From: Chionoecetes opilio
Taxonomy: Eukaryota > Arthropoda > Malacostraca > Decapoda > Majidae
Reading direction: 5' to 3'
Assembly (NCBI GenBank): GCA_016584305.1
Contig: JACEEZ010001253.1
Location: 202,501-266,500 of the forward strand
Length of the DNA stretch: 64,000 bases
Positions 10,184-27,295 of this stretch are shown in pieces. Both the position numbers and the translations under genes were made by a program. Numbering within the stretch: the first letter of the stretch is position 1; each line of letters starts with the position of its first letter. The notes under the pieces are model-generated. The model was not told the origin of the DNA. It did not search any database and saw only the letters and a list, made by a program, of their open reading frames with translations.

Positions 10184-12600
10184 AGTTCTGCCCCGTGGTA
10201 ATAAGTCTGTCACTGTGGGACACTGAAGGCAGTCGTGGTCAAGGGTGTTGGCGTTGGGACGGTTACACAGTTTACAGGAGGAGTAGTGTGGCACGTCCTC
10301 TGCTTGGGAGACCTGCCACACTGGCCGGTACCCCAACCTGAGGCGAGAACTGACAACATTATGCCGACGTACCATGAGCCCATGTCGGCAATACTTGTGT
10401 TTGCACCGAAGAAAGTTGTCATGGTGCTGTATGGACACACTGGTGGCCCTGTCTGCGTCCCTGCGATGCATAGTCATGGCGTGAGCAGCTGAGTATATGC
10501 TGTTTCGAAGGCAGCGGAGGGAGGGCACAACATTCGCATCATCCAAGCCCAGCTCACAGGCCGCCTTGGCAAGTCGATCCACCGTGTCATTACCAGCCAG
10601 CCCGATGTGAGAAGGCGTCCACGTGTCGAAGAACACGACAAGAGAGGCATCGCGGGCGATGGCGAGTTGACACAGTATGTCTCGTACAACACGGCCACAG
10701 CTGGGTCTTGGCGAGGAGAGGGCGTAAAGAGCCGACTGGGAGTCACAGACTATTACCCCACTCGCTCGTCGTTGAACAAGTAGAGTTACTGCATCCAGGA
10801 TGCCGTGAAGTTCGCAGAAGGTGGAGCTCGATGAGTTAGGTAGCCTACGGCCGAGCCATTCTTCTTCCCCAGGCGGCTCCATGGTGGGGGAGAACATGCC
10901 ACACGCTGCACTCCCGTCTGCCTGCACTGAGCCGTCAACATAGATGTGGGGTGCAGCGGGGACTGACGTAGACACACCGGCGATGGTCTCCAGGGCTAAT
11001 TGTTTCTGCAGGAGGGGAGGGACGTCTTTGGAGGTCGGTGTAAAAGTGACAGTAGGAAGAGGAACCCGCCACGGTGGTAAGCCAGGGACAGCTGCCTCCT
11101 CGGGGACAGTAATATCAAGGCCACGAAATTTGTTGCACACTGCATTGATGAGGTTGTGGCCACCAGGTCGAAGTGGGAGTCTGGATGCGTCTGGGTCGAG
11201 CGATGTTCTGATGACAGCAGAGAAGTGCGGAGCAAGGTAGGGGGAGTAGAGACTCTTGACAGAGAGATAGGTCACATTGGCATAAATCCTCTCCAGAAGT
11301 GGGGGCAGATCGAGCTCAGACTGCATGTTGACTATACGAGTGGAGAGAGGACACCCCAGGATAAACCTCATGACTCGATTTTGAAATTTTTCAAGAGGCT
11401 GTAGTGATTTTCTGGGAAGTTGAATAACGGCAGGGGACATATAGTCAACAACTGACCGAAGAAACAGGATGTAAAGGGTCCTCGCCAGGGGGATAGACAC
11501 AACTTTGGCATTGTTGGCAAGCCACTTGAGAGGAGTGAAGCGAGGCTGCAGACGATCAAGAAGGTTTACCACGAAGGGGTGAATCCGTTGTCGTGCGGGT
11601 ATGGCTGGGGTAACCCGGACTGGTGCGCCCAGGTATGTGTACTGCGTGCAGTGAGGGATAGCATTCCCACCCATGGTGAACGCCGGCAGTGCTCTCAGGT
11701 TGCGGGACGAGAAGATCCTGCTCTTTTCAGGGAGATCATTAGACCACAGGCAGTAGAAGACGCGTAGAAATCATGAAGAAAGAGCTGAAGATCGTGAGGT
11801 GAGGACGAGTGAATGCAGATGTCGTCTGCGTAACAGGTGACAGTAGTTCCGGGGATGGCAGGGAGAAGAGAGAGTAGACGGTGCATTAGGACATTGAAGA
11901 GAAAGGGGCTTAGAACACCACCCTGCGGAGTACCGAGCTCAAACCGTTCATAGGAGCTACATGCACCCCTAAAAAGGACACGTGAAGCTCTGTTACAAAG
12001 ATAGCCCCGTATCCACCTGAGAAGGCTTCCTTGGACACCGAAGTCCACCAGCTGGTCAATAATAATTTCCCTGTTAGCCACGTCGAAGGCACTTTTGAGG
12101 TCAAGGAAGGCAACCACACTGGTGGGGGAGAGGCGGGTGTAGAGATCCACGAGGCAATGATGTATACTTCGTTGTGGAAGGAAACCATAGAGAGAGGGGG
12201 AGAGTTTATATATCTTGGAGACGATGCATGAGTCGGGCAAGAAGGATGCGTTCAAGCACCTTACTAAAGCAATAAGTGAGGGAGATAGGCCTGAATTTGT
12301 CGGTTCCAGGCTTTGGTATCGGAACAATTGTGCTGGAGGTCCAGGCAGGAGCCACATGTCCCCGGCGGAAGCAGAGATTGAAGAGATGTGGTTGCCAGGA
12401 ACTTTCTGAAGGAGGCGAAGCACTTGATAGGTAAGGCTGTCATCTCCGGGGGCAGTAGTCGTAGACCCAGCAAGAGCACGTCGCAGTTCATCCTCCGTTA
12501 GCGGTACGTCATCGTCCTCATCCGAGTTGAGTAATGCAGCCATCAGACGGAGGGTGCGAACGTTGCGTTGGGAGGAGAGAGCATCTTCAATGTGCGCAGG
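10184..12600 (-). pseudogene. Non-LTR retrotransposon ORF2 fragment with reverse transcriptase and RNase H
   Basis: On the minus strand, 12600 to about 11690 reads a reverse transcriptase: VVAFLDLKSAFDVANRE near 12090, GTPQGGVLSPFLFNVLM near 11930 and the catalytic CYADDICIH near 11835. The N-terminal part near 12300-12450 is frameshifted. From 11674 to 10184 an open frame of 497 residues carries the thumb, then RNase H: IYVDGSVQADGS near 10945, an E in TFCELHGILDAV, VCDSQSAL, and PSHIGLAGNDTVDRLAK near 10600, so all four acidic positions are present. A CxxC...HxxxxC motif near the end (CKLCNRPN...DHDCLQC) is also typical. RT plus RNase H fits I/Nimb-like LINE clades; I cannot assign it more finely. 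The upstream part is lost at a 350-bp (GA)n tract. It sits in the dynein intron in the gene's orientation. Confidence 0.85.
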
Positions 12601-14396
<1,796 letters not shown>

Positions 14397-14522
14397 TCTG
14401 AAGTGAGTACTGAGTAGGCGCCACGCCGTGCTCTTTGCATCGGTCCCACTCATAGCGGGAGTGAGGTAGGCACCGCACCGTGTTCTTTGCACCGGTCCCG
14501 CTCAGAGCGAGAGTGAGGTACA
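14397..14522 (+). repeat. Two tandem ~63-bp GC-rich units
   Basis: A unit reading gtgag-tagg-ggcgcca-cg-ccgtgctctttgc-tcggtccc(g/a)ctcatagcgg is repeated twice with small changes. It lies in otherwise AT-rich intron. Confidence 0.6.
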
Positions 14523-15400
14523 GAATTCAGGTTTGCTCGGGGCCCGCTAACTTCAAACGCTGTTTTCTAGGTTGTATAGGTGTGTCGCTTACCTCAGTAT
14601 ACAGCAGGGGGCGCCACAATTATTAAATTGACATGGTATCACTTAAGTTATGTGTAAGTAATACCAGTTTACAACCAGTGAAAAATTTTACCTGCCCGTA
14701 TCTCAAAACAAAAGATATATACATTTGAACTCCTACTCATTCATTGTTTTTCAATCAATTGAAATGAAAAAAAAAATACTCATACTATGCACAGACCTGT
14801 CTGATTGATCAAATGGTGACCTTTCTTCATATTATCTAAGATCAAATTGTGCTACATTTTTTTCTCCATTTTTTTTAGGGTTGATTATGACACTGAAGAT
14901 ACACAATTTATATTTCGCAAACAATTGATTTTCACGGAGATTTTTCACCATTGCTTTGATGGTATAAACCAGGTTATTGTGGCATACCAATTTCAGGCAT
15001 GTTGTTGCATAGGGGGAGTAAATAATTGAAAATTGAAAACCTTTTTCTAATTGTATAATGGTAAAAAAACTAATTGGTCACATTAATTTTTTTAGGGCTA
15101 GAATTGATTTATATGGAGTCACTTGATTCTAGTATAAATAGCATAGCACTAAATAAACAAACAAACAAAAAAGCAAAGCAAACCAGACCGTTCCTTTAAA
15201 GTGTGTACAGTGTGAAAGTGTTCATATGTCTTAATCTACAGTACAGTACTATTATTATCTTTTTAAGGAATTAAACTGTAGAATAGTGTGCGAAAATGCA
15301 AAAGTGGGATTCAGCCAAATACTACAGTACACCCTTTAGAGTTTTAAAGTTTTAAAAATCTTTCTTCTTCAGTCTCTCATTCACGTCAAAAGTGAAAGAT
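14523..15400 (-). other. Dynein intron, no gene seen
   Basis: AT-rich, with a short (AAAC)n-like stretch near 15155. No protein similarity recognised. Confidence 0.5.
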
Positions 15401-15700
15401 AATCCCAACCCAAATAAGATATGTGACAGACAAATAGCCAAGACAACCGCTGATCGCGAGGGATCTATGTGGCTATGGACATCGTCCCCGACTGTGGAGG
15501 GGCGACATCTATATGCGGGATGGGTTCGAATCCATCCAAGGTCAATTATTATATTATATTAAGAATATTAAGAAATAAAATTAATTCCCGTATTGTGATT
15601 GTTACCCTGTCAGTTCGTCTGTGAAAAGATTCTTCTGACGGGATTCATAAAGGATTATTATGGGCCCAGAACAGTGTAACATTATGTCGGTGCCTATGGA
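15401..15700 (+). repeat. Dispersed repeat D, copy 1 (B-box-like)
   Basis: Closely similar to 17030-17305 in the same orientation: both contain tcgtccccgactgtggagg-like sequence, ggttcgaatc, tccaaggtcaat and ttgtgattgttaccctgtc, then cgggattcataa. The ggttcgaatcc string matches a tRNA-type B box, so it may be a SINE, but I see no clear A box. Confidence 0.6.
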
Positions 15701-15773
15701 GCAGTGCATTAGTTAACTGTTCATAGCCTAGTGTCCATAGCCACATAGACCACTGATTACATCCTTATGTTGT

Positions 15774-16668
15774 CCTCACACCATAGCGATCACCAGTTGC
15801 GTATGGTTGCGAATAAAAAATAGTGGTCATAAGTTCCGAACGCATCTCACACGCAACTAATAGGTTTTATAGGTTTGAAGTACGCAACAAGCACGCAGGT
15901 GATCGCAAACACACGCAGAGTAAGTTCGGAAATTTTGAACATGTTCAATAATTCTCTGCGAATGCCTGCGATCAATTTATATGCAACAGGGACGCTACGC
16001 ACGCAACACGATCGCAACAGGTACGCAACAGGTACGCAACTCATAAGTTATGAACGCAGGTGATCGCAGGTCCAAATTTGAGGTATCTGGCCAGGTTTTG
16101 GTACCGTACATGTTGCGAATGTGTTGCGTACCTGTTGCGATCATGTTGCGATCGTGTTGCGTGCCTGTTGCAATCCTGTTGCGTGTGTAGCGCACCCCCA
16201 ACCTATTGTGCTTATTCCCGCTTATTCGCTTATTCCCAATGTGCCTATTGTGCTTATTCGATGACCAAATCAGTACTGAAGAAAATACTGAATCGGCTCC
16301 GCTTTTATAGGTTTTTATCACGTGACCGATATTCGCAAATACCACGCAACTAGCACGCAGGTCAAACGCAACTTGTAAGTTTTGAACGCAACTCAAACGT
16401 AACTCGTAAGTTCAGCACGCAACTCACACGCAACTCGCACGCAACTCGTACGCCGATGATCGCAGATATTGGGAGATCATAAGTTCAGTTCGCAACCCAC
16501 ACGCAACCCACACGCAACCCACACGTAACCCACACGCAACTCACACGCAACCCATAGGTCGAATAGGTTACAAATTGACAAAATTGTTGATTTCGGTTGC
16601 GTTTGGTGCGTATACAAATATATTTTTACTCGCAACTCATAGGTTTCAGCATACGCTATGGTGTGAGG
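15774..16668. mobile_element. Non-autonomous inverted-repeat element packed with GCAAC motifs
   Basis: The ends are CCTCACACCATAGCG at 15774-15788 and its exact reverse complement at 16654-16668. Inside, acgcaac or its reverse gttgcgt occurs more than 25 times. A forward cluster near 15960-16045 faces a reverse cluster at 16115-16190, making a large imperfect palindrome, and a second forward array follows at 16340-16560. I could not find a convincing target duplication. No coding region is seen. The repeats look like subterminal transposase sites that have spread through the whole element. Confidence 0.7.
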
Positions 16669-17029
16669 GCACCATTATTACTCCTAGTCATGAGGCCTGC
16701 AGCTTCTCCTTCGGCATCCCCTTCAAAACAACCTCACAACGACAGAAGAGAGAAGGAAGGAATAAGCTAGATGAGTGAAGTGTTCAAGTGGTCGTCACGG
16801 CAGTCATAGGCGTTATTGTGGTGGCAGTGGTGTAGATGAGTCTCCCATGAACCATAAGTGCGTAAATAGTGATCGGAGACAGAAGGTGTTCAAAAGGGGA
16901 TATCACATTACGGACTCTTGTAAATCGCTCCTCCGAAAGAGAAAAAGCCTATGATGGGTGTCGGTGTGCGCTACCATAACAATACATACATCATAATTCG
17001 TGTACTAAATCTTAGTGGGGAAAAAAGGT

Positions 17030-17305
17030 ATGTGATGGTCAAATTGCCTAGACAATCGCTGGCCAAGAGGGACGTATGTTTGGTACAGTGGTATCGTCCC
17101 CAACTGTGGAGGGGGGGCGACGTGTATAAGTGTGATTGGTTCGAATCTCTCCAAGGTCAATATATAGCCTACTATTGGGAAATAAGATTTATTCCCCGAA
17201 TTGTGATTGTTACCCTGTCAGTTCGTCTGTGAAAGGATTATTCTGACGGGATTCATAAGGGATAATTGTGGACACAAGGCAGTGTAACACTCTGTCGGTC
17301 TAGCA
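17030..17305 (+). repeat. Dispersed repeat D, copy 2 (B-box-like)
   Basis: Second copy of 15401-15700. The two copies flank the GCAAC element at 15774-16668. Confidence 0.6.
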
Positions 17306-17339
17306 CTACCATGTGTCATCTATAGAGACATGTCTGGGA

Positions 17340-18640
<1,301 letters not shown>

Positions 18641-19840
18641 GTGTATATTTTTCTTTAAAAAGTTTGATTCAACACCCCAAGTATTATCTGATACAAATTT
18701 TAAAAAAAAATCCTTTTATACACAAATATTTCACATTATTATTAATATTCAAAAGTAAAGGACAAAATACAATATTAGAATTAGTTGAGGATGTTACCCA
18801 TACAAGGAATAATAATATTAACCTAATTTGTCCAATATTTGGGATATTGGAATTTATAATCTTCCTCATCTCCACTAAATGGGCGCACAGATGTTTCTGT
18901 GGGTAGCACCTTCAGTGAAGGAGGAAATATAGCCTTAGTGTTAGATGGCATAGCATGAGAGTGATTCGCTATGGCATGAGTAACTACATCTGTTAGATTA
19001 GTAAGGTTAATGTTATTAGCATTAGCAGTGGAAGTATTTATATATACATTAGTGACCGTTGAGTACTGCTTCCTACTTATAGATGAAAGTTTATTTAAAT
19101 CTGGGGTTAAAGAATATGCAGGTGCTCCCGCCTGTAAACTTGACTCTTAAAAATCCTGTTTGCTGACCCTCCTCTACATTTTTAAGAGTTCTTCTAAATC
19201 TTTCTTATTTTGAGCCATTACATGAGACAATAACGTAGTTATGATTTGTTAATTACATACGAGAAACGTCTCCGTAAGTGGAAGAAATAATTTTTTTAGT
19301 GTAAGTAATATCATTAATTTAATATAAGAATGATAATAAGGATGGCACGATATTCTACCGTCACCCTTATAAAGCGTCCTTTGCAATCCTTCCCAATGTT
19401 AGATAATCCTCTTTATCATAAAAGAATACGCGTTTAAGGACAATCGATTATCTCTGATAAGAAGCTCTCCCTATCAATGATAAAGAAAAATATATTAATT
19501 TATCATGTGTGTGTAATTAAAGGATGATTAAATGTAATTGTAGTGTCAGCTAATATGTTTGTACTAGCTTTGACTGTGATTGAAAACTCATCCCTCGCAT
19601 GACGTTCGATCGTAGGATGGAAAATCCTCCGTCCGTCAAGTCTTGCTCGTTCCTCACGTCGTTCTGGCAGGCAGGGGAGTCATCCCTTTGCGCCTTCACG
19701 TCGCAAATTGTCTCCCGACAATCCCTCAGCCGCAGAGATGATGAATAAGTGCTAATTTGGAAAGCATATAACTGTCCCTCAGTTAATTCCGATCGCAGGA
19801 CTGCTTCTACCTCAATTAAGCAAACATTCATGTTCATAAG
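18641..19840 (-). other. Possible gag-like retroelement remnant
   Basis: On the minus strand, 19080-18890 reads a Thr/Asn-rich stretch ending LKVLPTETSVRPFSGDEEDY, reminiscent of the segment just before the conserved part of BEL/Pao or gypsy gag proteins. 19837-19550 holds an open frame (CLIEVEAVLRSEL...) that could be an upstream gag part. I see no protease, RT or zinc knuckle. The call is weak; the rest is AT-rich intron. Confidence 0.25.
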
Positions 19841-21611
<1,771 letters not shown>

Positions 21612-21817
21612 CCCCTTCACGCCCAGATCTTTCCTTTGTTATATAAAATCATGACATGTTGTTAGCCATAAAATTACGAAAAGTAGCTTAATATACCAAA
21701 TTAGCTAGTGGAAAAGGATACTAAACAGGTCATATCTATGTAATATTGCATACATTCATTAAAATAGTCTTATGGTAGCCAAATTACAATGGAAATTACG
21801 TTCTGGGCCTCAAGGGG
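21612..21817. mobile_element. piggyBac-like MITE
   Basis: The ends ccccttcacgcccaga (21612) and tctgggcctcaagggg (to 21817) are imperfect inverted repeats. The left flank is TTAA (21608-21611) and the right flank taaa, one base off the TTAA target typical of piggyBac. 206 bp, non-coding. Confidence 0.45.
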
Positions 21818-22322
21818 TAAAGGTCACATTACAAAAAAAAAAAAATAATATGTAAGGGATTATGAGTAGCCACTAAAATGTTGCTACATCTATGGCACAT
21901 GTCACATGAAGTGAGGTTTTATGAGCTGAAGATGTTATTAATAATAAAAACAATGCATGTATAAAAAATTTGATATGTAAACAATATTGATATATTTAAG
22001 AATCAAAGATTACATTGCAATGTAAGTATTAAGACAGGATGAGCTTAGCATAAATCATATGTAGTACATTTATGTACATACATGTTTTTAATAGTTAATA
22101 TAAATCATATACATTTAATGGATTCATATAAATCTTGATATTAAAGTCATGAAGAGAACTTAACAAATGTAGTTTTAGAGAATAAACCCTTAAGTTCCAT
22201 TTCTAGTTTTACTTCTCTCTTATTCAGTATGTTGTACTGCACAAATGTATTTGAAATAATTACATATTCACCCTATCAACGGATTAATGAGTGGGTTAGG
22301 AGAATACCAAATTCTACTATAC
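21818..22322 (-). other. Dynein intron, no gene seen
   Basis: AT-rich, nothing recognised. Confidence 0.5.
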
Positions 22323-22471
22323 CTGAATTCATCAACTTGTGACAGAGAACGAATGGCACCCCAGCTGTTGTTAGTAAGGAAGTCAATCGGCGAAACCACA
22401 TTTGGCTGGATGGGAAACCGTAACAAGAGATCCAACTCAGCTACCCCAACCTGTCCTTGTGATGCAAGAAC
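22323..22471 (-). CDS. DNAH9/11/17-like: Axonemal dynein heavy chain, exon 6 of 8 in window
   Basis: 149 bp encoding VLASQGQVGVAELDLLLRF, then VVSPIDFLTNNSWGAIRSLSQVDEF and a split Arg codon. The (L)LLRFP...VSPxDFL...WGxI+xLSxxDEF pattern is the pre-AAA6 segment of beta-type outer-arm dyneins. Acceptor atcatcag|GTT at 22471 and donor TTCAG|gtatag at 22323. Phase 0 in and phase 2 out. A 12,997-bp intron follows. Confidence 0.94.
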
Positions 22472-23789
22472 CTGATGATAAATATATTTGTTTACTATAA
22501 ACAAAATTCCTGTATTGGAAAGCATTTTTAGTCGTTGCCACATGGTGTGATGGTGTGCATGTAAATGGTTTACTACATTGGTGTTTGGATTCACCCAGAG
22601 ATAATTCAGGGTTAGGAGAATCGGAGATATGAGGAAATAAAAATACTTATAGCCACATCTTTGTACCATTGAGAGGAAAAAAAAAATGTGACGACATATG
22701 ACATTTTAAAGAATTTCAAATTTTCAAATTAAACACATAAAAGAAGTAGAGCAATAAACAGTGATGACCCGTTTTAACAAACCATCTTTATACAATGTTC
22801 TTCAATCTATGTCCATTAATTAAGATTGAAAATCTATAATGAATACAGAAAAAAACTAACAATTACAGAAAACGGTCATCACTAAGTTTTCATAAATCCC
22901 AAAATTCTGAAAAAATTATAAGGCAAAGGAATACAAAATATGCACAGTCTGTTCTTTTCTTTGCAAGGTTAGATCACCTAATGTATTGTTTGCATTATAT
23001 AAATATTTCAATTTACAATAATGGTTTATGTTAAGGTCAACTTCTATAAATGCGTACAACCATACAATAAAAAAGGAAAAAAATATCAAGCACAAGCTTA
23101 AGACTGCATGTTCCTTGTAAAATAAACATTATAATGAAAATATAATCTTATACATTTTAGAGCAGGCACTGTGAAAAGTAATAATGATTATCAAAATTTT
23201 GACATTGGATATTATCCATGGAGGTACTGACTTACAGTTCACATGGTACATATGATATTCAATGAAATGTTCCATTTCCCACTATAGTATTTAAATGATC
23301 GTTTCACATTTTCTCCTGAGCGGCATCAGATGATGTCTGTCAACTTTCTCCCAGATCAAAGCATGTTTCTAATTCTTTGCATAGACCTAAAAAATACCAA
23401 CACAATCGATACCCAAATTACGAATGATTAAGGTTCCGAATAGTTGTTTGTGAGTCTATTTGTTTTTAAGTTCAACTCACATTCGGCATACAGCATGTAC
23501 AACAGTGTGTATGGGTTTTTATATCTTCTGCTCTATCAATACAGCTATACCACATTAAATGAAAGAGCTACATTACTGGAAAATCATGCGTACGCGAAAA
23601 ATGTGTTAAATTAATCCTATGTTCCCATTGATTTCTTAAAAAAATAAGAACAATTATATGTGTTACTTTTTTGTGCGCCAAACGAACTTTGGTACAAATT
23701 TATTTAACGTAACTGAATGTTCGCATAGCGAGGCTGCGCTAAACTAGTTATAGGTGTATACTGTAAAGGGTAACATAAGCTAAGCTGTG
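22472..23789 (-). other. Dynein intron, no gene seen
   Basis: AT-rich. 23560-23760 resembles the 230-bp MITEs downstream (gttaaattaatcctatgtt, cattgatttcttaaa) but lacks their clean ends. Confidence 0.5.
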
Positions 23790-24050
23790 CGTGGCCTCGG
23801 TGCTCATCTCCGTTGCATTAGCCCTTGAGCCTGTGGTGTTTGACAACCCGCTAACCCGGAACACTGGGCTAGTGTGACATCCGGGTTACCACAATTACCT
23901 TCCCCAGGTTCCCCAGGTTCTCATTTACCGACCAACCCCGAATGGAAGGATGAACAGCTGATTTGGCTGCAAACCGACTGACCTAGTCGGGATTAAAACA
24001 AGGGCCCCAAGATTCGTAGCTAGGCGTGTTAGCCACTATACCACGGATAT
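23790..24050 (-). mobile_element. tRNA-derived SINE
   Basis: On the minus strand the head near 24050 reads atatccgtggtatagtggct, with a tRNA A-box pattern (TGGTATAGTGG). A weaker B-box-like gttttaatcccg lies about 40 bp on. The body continues through aacctggggaagg and ccgggttagcggg. It is not a working tRNA because the stems do not close. Family unknown. Confidence 0.55.
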
Positions 24051-24399
24051 GCTAGGTTTATAGTGTGTACATGCACATGAACACATGTACATGAAACAAT
24101 TGAAGTACATGAAATAATTGAAGTAAAGTTTATAATAACAATAAAATCTATCATTTTACCTTGAAAATAAAGCATAATGTGCTTCCAGTAAACAGTTTTT
24201 GCATCTTTAAAAGTCGTAACTTAAATGTCTGTGAGTCGCGGACTCAGTGTAATTGTTACTTAGGAGGATGCTGACATATCATGGCAGGAAGAAAGGAAAA
24301 CTGGCAATAGAGGTCACTGATCTTACTTATCTGATACATTCAGATTGAAAACTAGCTGACACCGTAACTGCCTTATTATAAGGATAAACTTTTAATCTA

Positions 24400-24629
24400 C
24401 ACGTAGACCACATTTAACGCATTAGTTACGTTCATGGAAAATTATGCATTAAGCCAATAATGCGCTAAATTAATCATATGTTGCAGTTGATTTTTCCATT
24501 GATTTAAGAAATTTTTTGATCAGTTTTGCGAGTAACCAATTCTTTTTTGTGATAAACGAAATTTGGTAGAACAAATATTGTAACATATATTTTTGGTAAA
24601 GCGAGCCTTCTTTAAACAAGGCCTACGTG
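24400..24629. mobile_element. 230-bp MITE with TA target, copy 1
   Basis: Ends CACGTAGACC and the inverted GCCTACGTG, flanked by TA on both sides. It shares length, ends and interior motifs (taatc.tatgttg, ttttcccattgatttat) with 24887-25116. The TA target and the ends suggest a mariner/pogo-type MITE. Confidence 0.65.
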
Positions 24630-24886
24630 TATACACCCAGTTGCTGACTTATGACTGGGTTAGGTTCTGACCGACTTTCGTAACTTGATTTGGACGTAAA
24701 TCGGAAGGCTACGAGAATTCGACAATACGAGTTTTGTGAATTTACACCTAATTCGTTGTGTAAGTGATTTTAGTTTAATGAGTATAGTGATACATGCATG
24801 CATATTTTCCAGTTAAATCGAGCTGATGTGAACTTCAAAACATTGTATCAAGTATTTTCTTTCAATATATGCTTTGAAATGCCTTA

Positions 24887-25116
24887 CACGTAGACTGATA
24901 TTAAATGTTACTTTCCTCGAAAATTTTGCTTTAAGCAAATAAAACGTTAATCCTATGTTGGTTAATTACCGTTATATCGTTAATCCTAATCCCGTTGGTT
25001 TTCCCATTGATTTATTGAATTTTTTAAACAAATGTGTGTGTTTTTAGTGGAAATTTTGGCAAAAATATATCTCTGAATTTTAGAAGAACAAGCCCACTTT
25101 GAACGGAGTCTACGTG
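24887..25116. mobile_element. 230-bp MITE with TA target, copy 2
   Basis: Ends CACGTAGACTG and the inverted GTCTACGTG, flanked by TA. It is exactly the same length as copy 1, from which it is separated by 257 bp, and has a diverged interior. Confidence 0.65.
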
Positions 25117-25394
25117 TATTAGAACATACATATAAGGAAGATTCAAGAGGTCGGTAGACTTACATATGGTAGTTATACACATACAATAATGAAATCCACC
25201 TTTCATCCCTATCCATATAATAAATTTATCTAGTCTTCATTTCAAACTCCCATCGTCTATACACTAACTGAGTATATTCCTTATATGCATGTCTCGTCAC
25301 TAGAATAGTAACACATGTCTCATTTTATGTACATAGTGTTGTCATGCTATGTGCTGTGCTTCCAAAGTGGAGCAAATCTGATTTTTTTTTTTTT

Positions 25395-26792
25395 GCTAAA
25401 AACTCCACCTTTGGGGACTTCAATGTTCACAGTCAGCCTTTGCTATCATCCTCTTTCACTGACCAGCCTGATGAACAAGCCAAAAAATGTGCTATCCTTA
25501 ATGTCCTAGAGCAGCTGGTGCAGCACCCTACCCGTATTCCTGACCGCTTTTAAGAAACGTCCAACATTATTGACCTTTTCCTAACCTCCAGCCTTCTGCT
25601 TACTCTATTTAACTATTCTCTTCGTTGGGCTCCACTGATCACAATATTATTTATGTAACTTGTCCTATTCCTCCTGTGCCGCCTCGGAACCCACCTAAGC
25701 CGGGACGCTTCTGACATTTCAACTCAGCTAAGTACGAGCACCTGAGGCGTTAGTACTTTAATTATCCATGGAGTGATTATTGCTTCCGTGTTAAATATGT
25801 ATTTCTTTGTGCTCAGCGCTTAACTGAGGACATTATTTCTGGCATGGAAGCATACATTCCACACAATCATTCTAAACGAAAAGCCTGTAATCTTTGGTTA
25901 AACTCAGCTTGTTCCCGTGCTGTAAAATATAAAAAGAAGGCTCACAGACGGTACCATTGCCATCCATCTCTTGAAACTCATATCCTTTACATTTCTGCCC
26001 CTAATCAAGCCAAATTATTATTCAAACTACTAAAAACTCCTTCATCAATAGAACATGTCAAATTCTCTTCTCGTGACTTTTGATACGTAGCCAAAACTAT
26101 CTCTATCGATATATTTTCTTTATCTTTTCCTCCTATGATTCATCAAGATGGCTCCACAGGTGTCTCATATATCTCTAAGGATGACCTCTTTGCTCAAACC
26201 TTTGCACAATATTCCACTCTGGATGATGAAGAACATATTCCTCCTTCCCCTCCACCCTATGACTTATTATGCCTGTTATTAAGATTCTTCATAATGATGT
26301 TTTCTATGCCCTTTCCAGACGTGATCCTCAGAAGGCTTGCGGTCCTGACAGAATCCCTCCTGTTGCTCTCATAAAATCTGTTCTTCTGTGCTTGCATCCT
26401 GCCTGGTCAAACTTATGTGTCTTTGTCCATCTTCTTTCACCTTTCCTTCTTGTTGGAAATTTTGTCACATTCAACCTGTTCCTAAGAATGGTGACCGTTC
26501 TTATTCTTCAAACTACCATCCTAAAGCTTTGACTTCTTGCCTTTCTAAAGCTTTTGAATCTATACTCAATAGGAAAATTCTTAATCATATATTAGTTCAG
26601 AATCTTCTATCTGATTGCCAGTTTGGTATCCGTTAAGGGTGATCCATTGGCGATCTTTAAAATTTTCTAACTGAATCTTGGTCATCCTCTTTTAGGAGTT
26701 CCAATGAAACTTTTGCTGTTGCCTTTGACATATCAAAATCATTTGATATAGTCTGGTACAAATCTTTAATTTCCAAACTACCCTCTATCGGT
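25395..26792 (+). pseudogene. Jockey/CR1-like LINE (LINE-J) ORF2 fragment
   Basis: Many broken frames read in order: FGDFNVHSQ (endonuclease) at 25400, LEQLVQHPTRIPDRF at 25510, HTFHTIILNEKPVI at 25860, CGPDRIPPVALIKS at 26340, FPSCWKFCHIQPVPKNGDRS at 26440, LTSCLSKAFESILNRKI at 26530 and the RT motif A region FAVAFDISKSFDIVWYKSL at 26720. Stops and frameshifts are frequent. It matches the copy at 42440-45700. I know this LINE as abundant in crab genomes, from memory only. Confidence 0.8.
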
Positions 26793-27164
26793 GTATGTGA
26801 AGGGTGGATCCAAGAATGTTCAGTTTGTGGGGGTGGGGAGGGGGTCTAGTGCTAAACTTTATTTATGTGAATATAACATCTGGAGTAAACATAAATTGAC
26901 CAAATATGGAGGTGTTATAATATTGACAAAGAAAGACCTAAAAGTCAAGAAAACATAATAACAAATATTTAATAAATAAATATTTAGATAAAGTTCAATA
27001 AATACTGTAGCAGTGGATGTTATAGTACAAGAAGGAGAAATCATAGTAGCAATAGTATTATGCTACCAAAGACAAGAATATGGGAAAACAACGAGTACTT
27101 AGAATTAAAAGGTGACAATTACTGTAGAATACATCTGGTCCTTGTAGCATGAAGGGGATGATAC
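26793..27164 (-). other. Dynein intron, no gene seen
   Basis: AT-rich with a G-run near 26830. Nothing recognised. Confidence 0.5.
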
Positions 27165-27290
27165 ACTCGACCCTCGATTTAACGGAAATCGATTTAACAG
27201 ACTTCGTATGTAACGTACTCCACCTGCTACCGGATATGCGCACAAAACCACTAAAAAACTCCGTTGCAAAATAATCATAATTATTTATTT
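27165..27290 (+). mobile_element. Possible pogo/Tigger-type element end
   Basis: cactcgaccctcgatttaac at 27165 strongly resembles the terminal repeat of pogo/Tigger elements and is preceded by TA. The other end is not found; the SINE pair at 27296 follows. Confidence 0.35.
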
Positions 27291-27295
27291 TTTAT

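Noticed and set aside
10235..11404. Plus-strand frames over the RNase H LINE
   Set aside because: They are antisense shadows of a clear minus-strand RT-RNase H frame.
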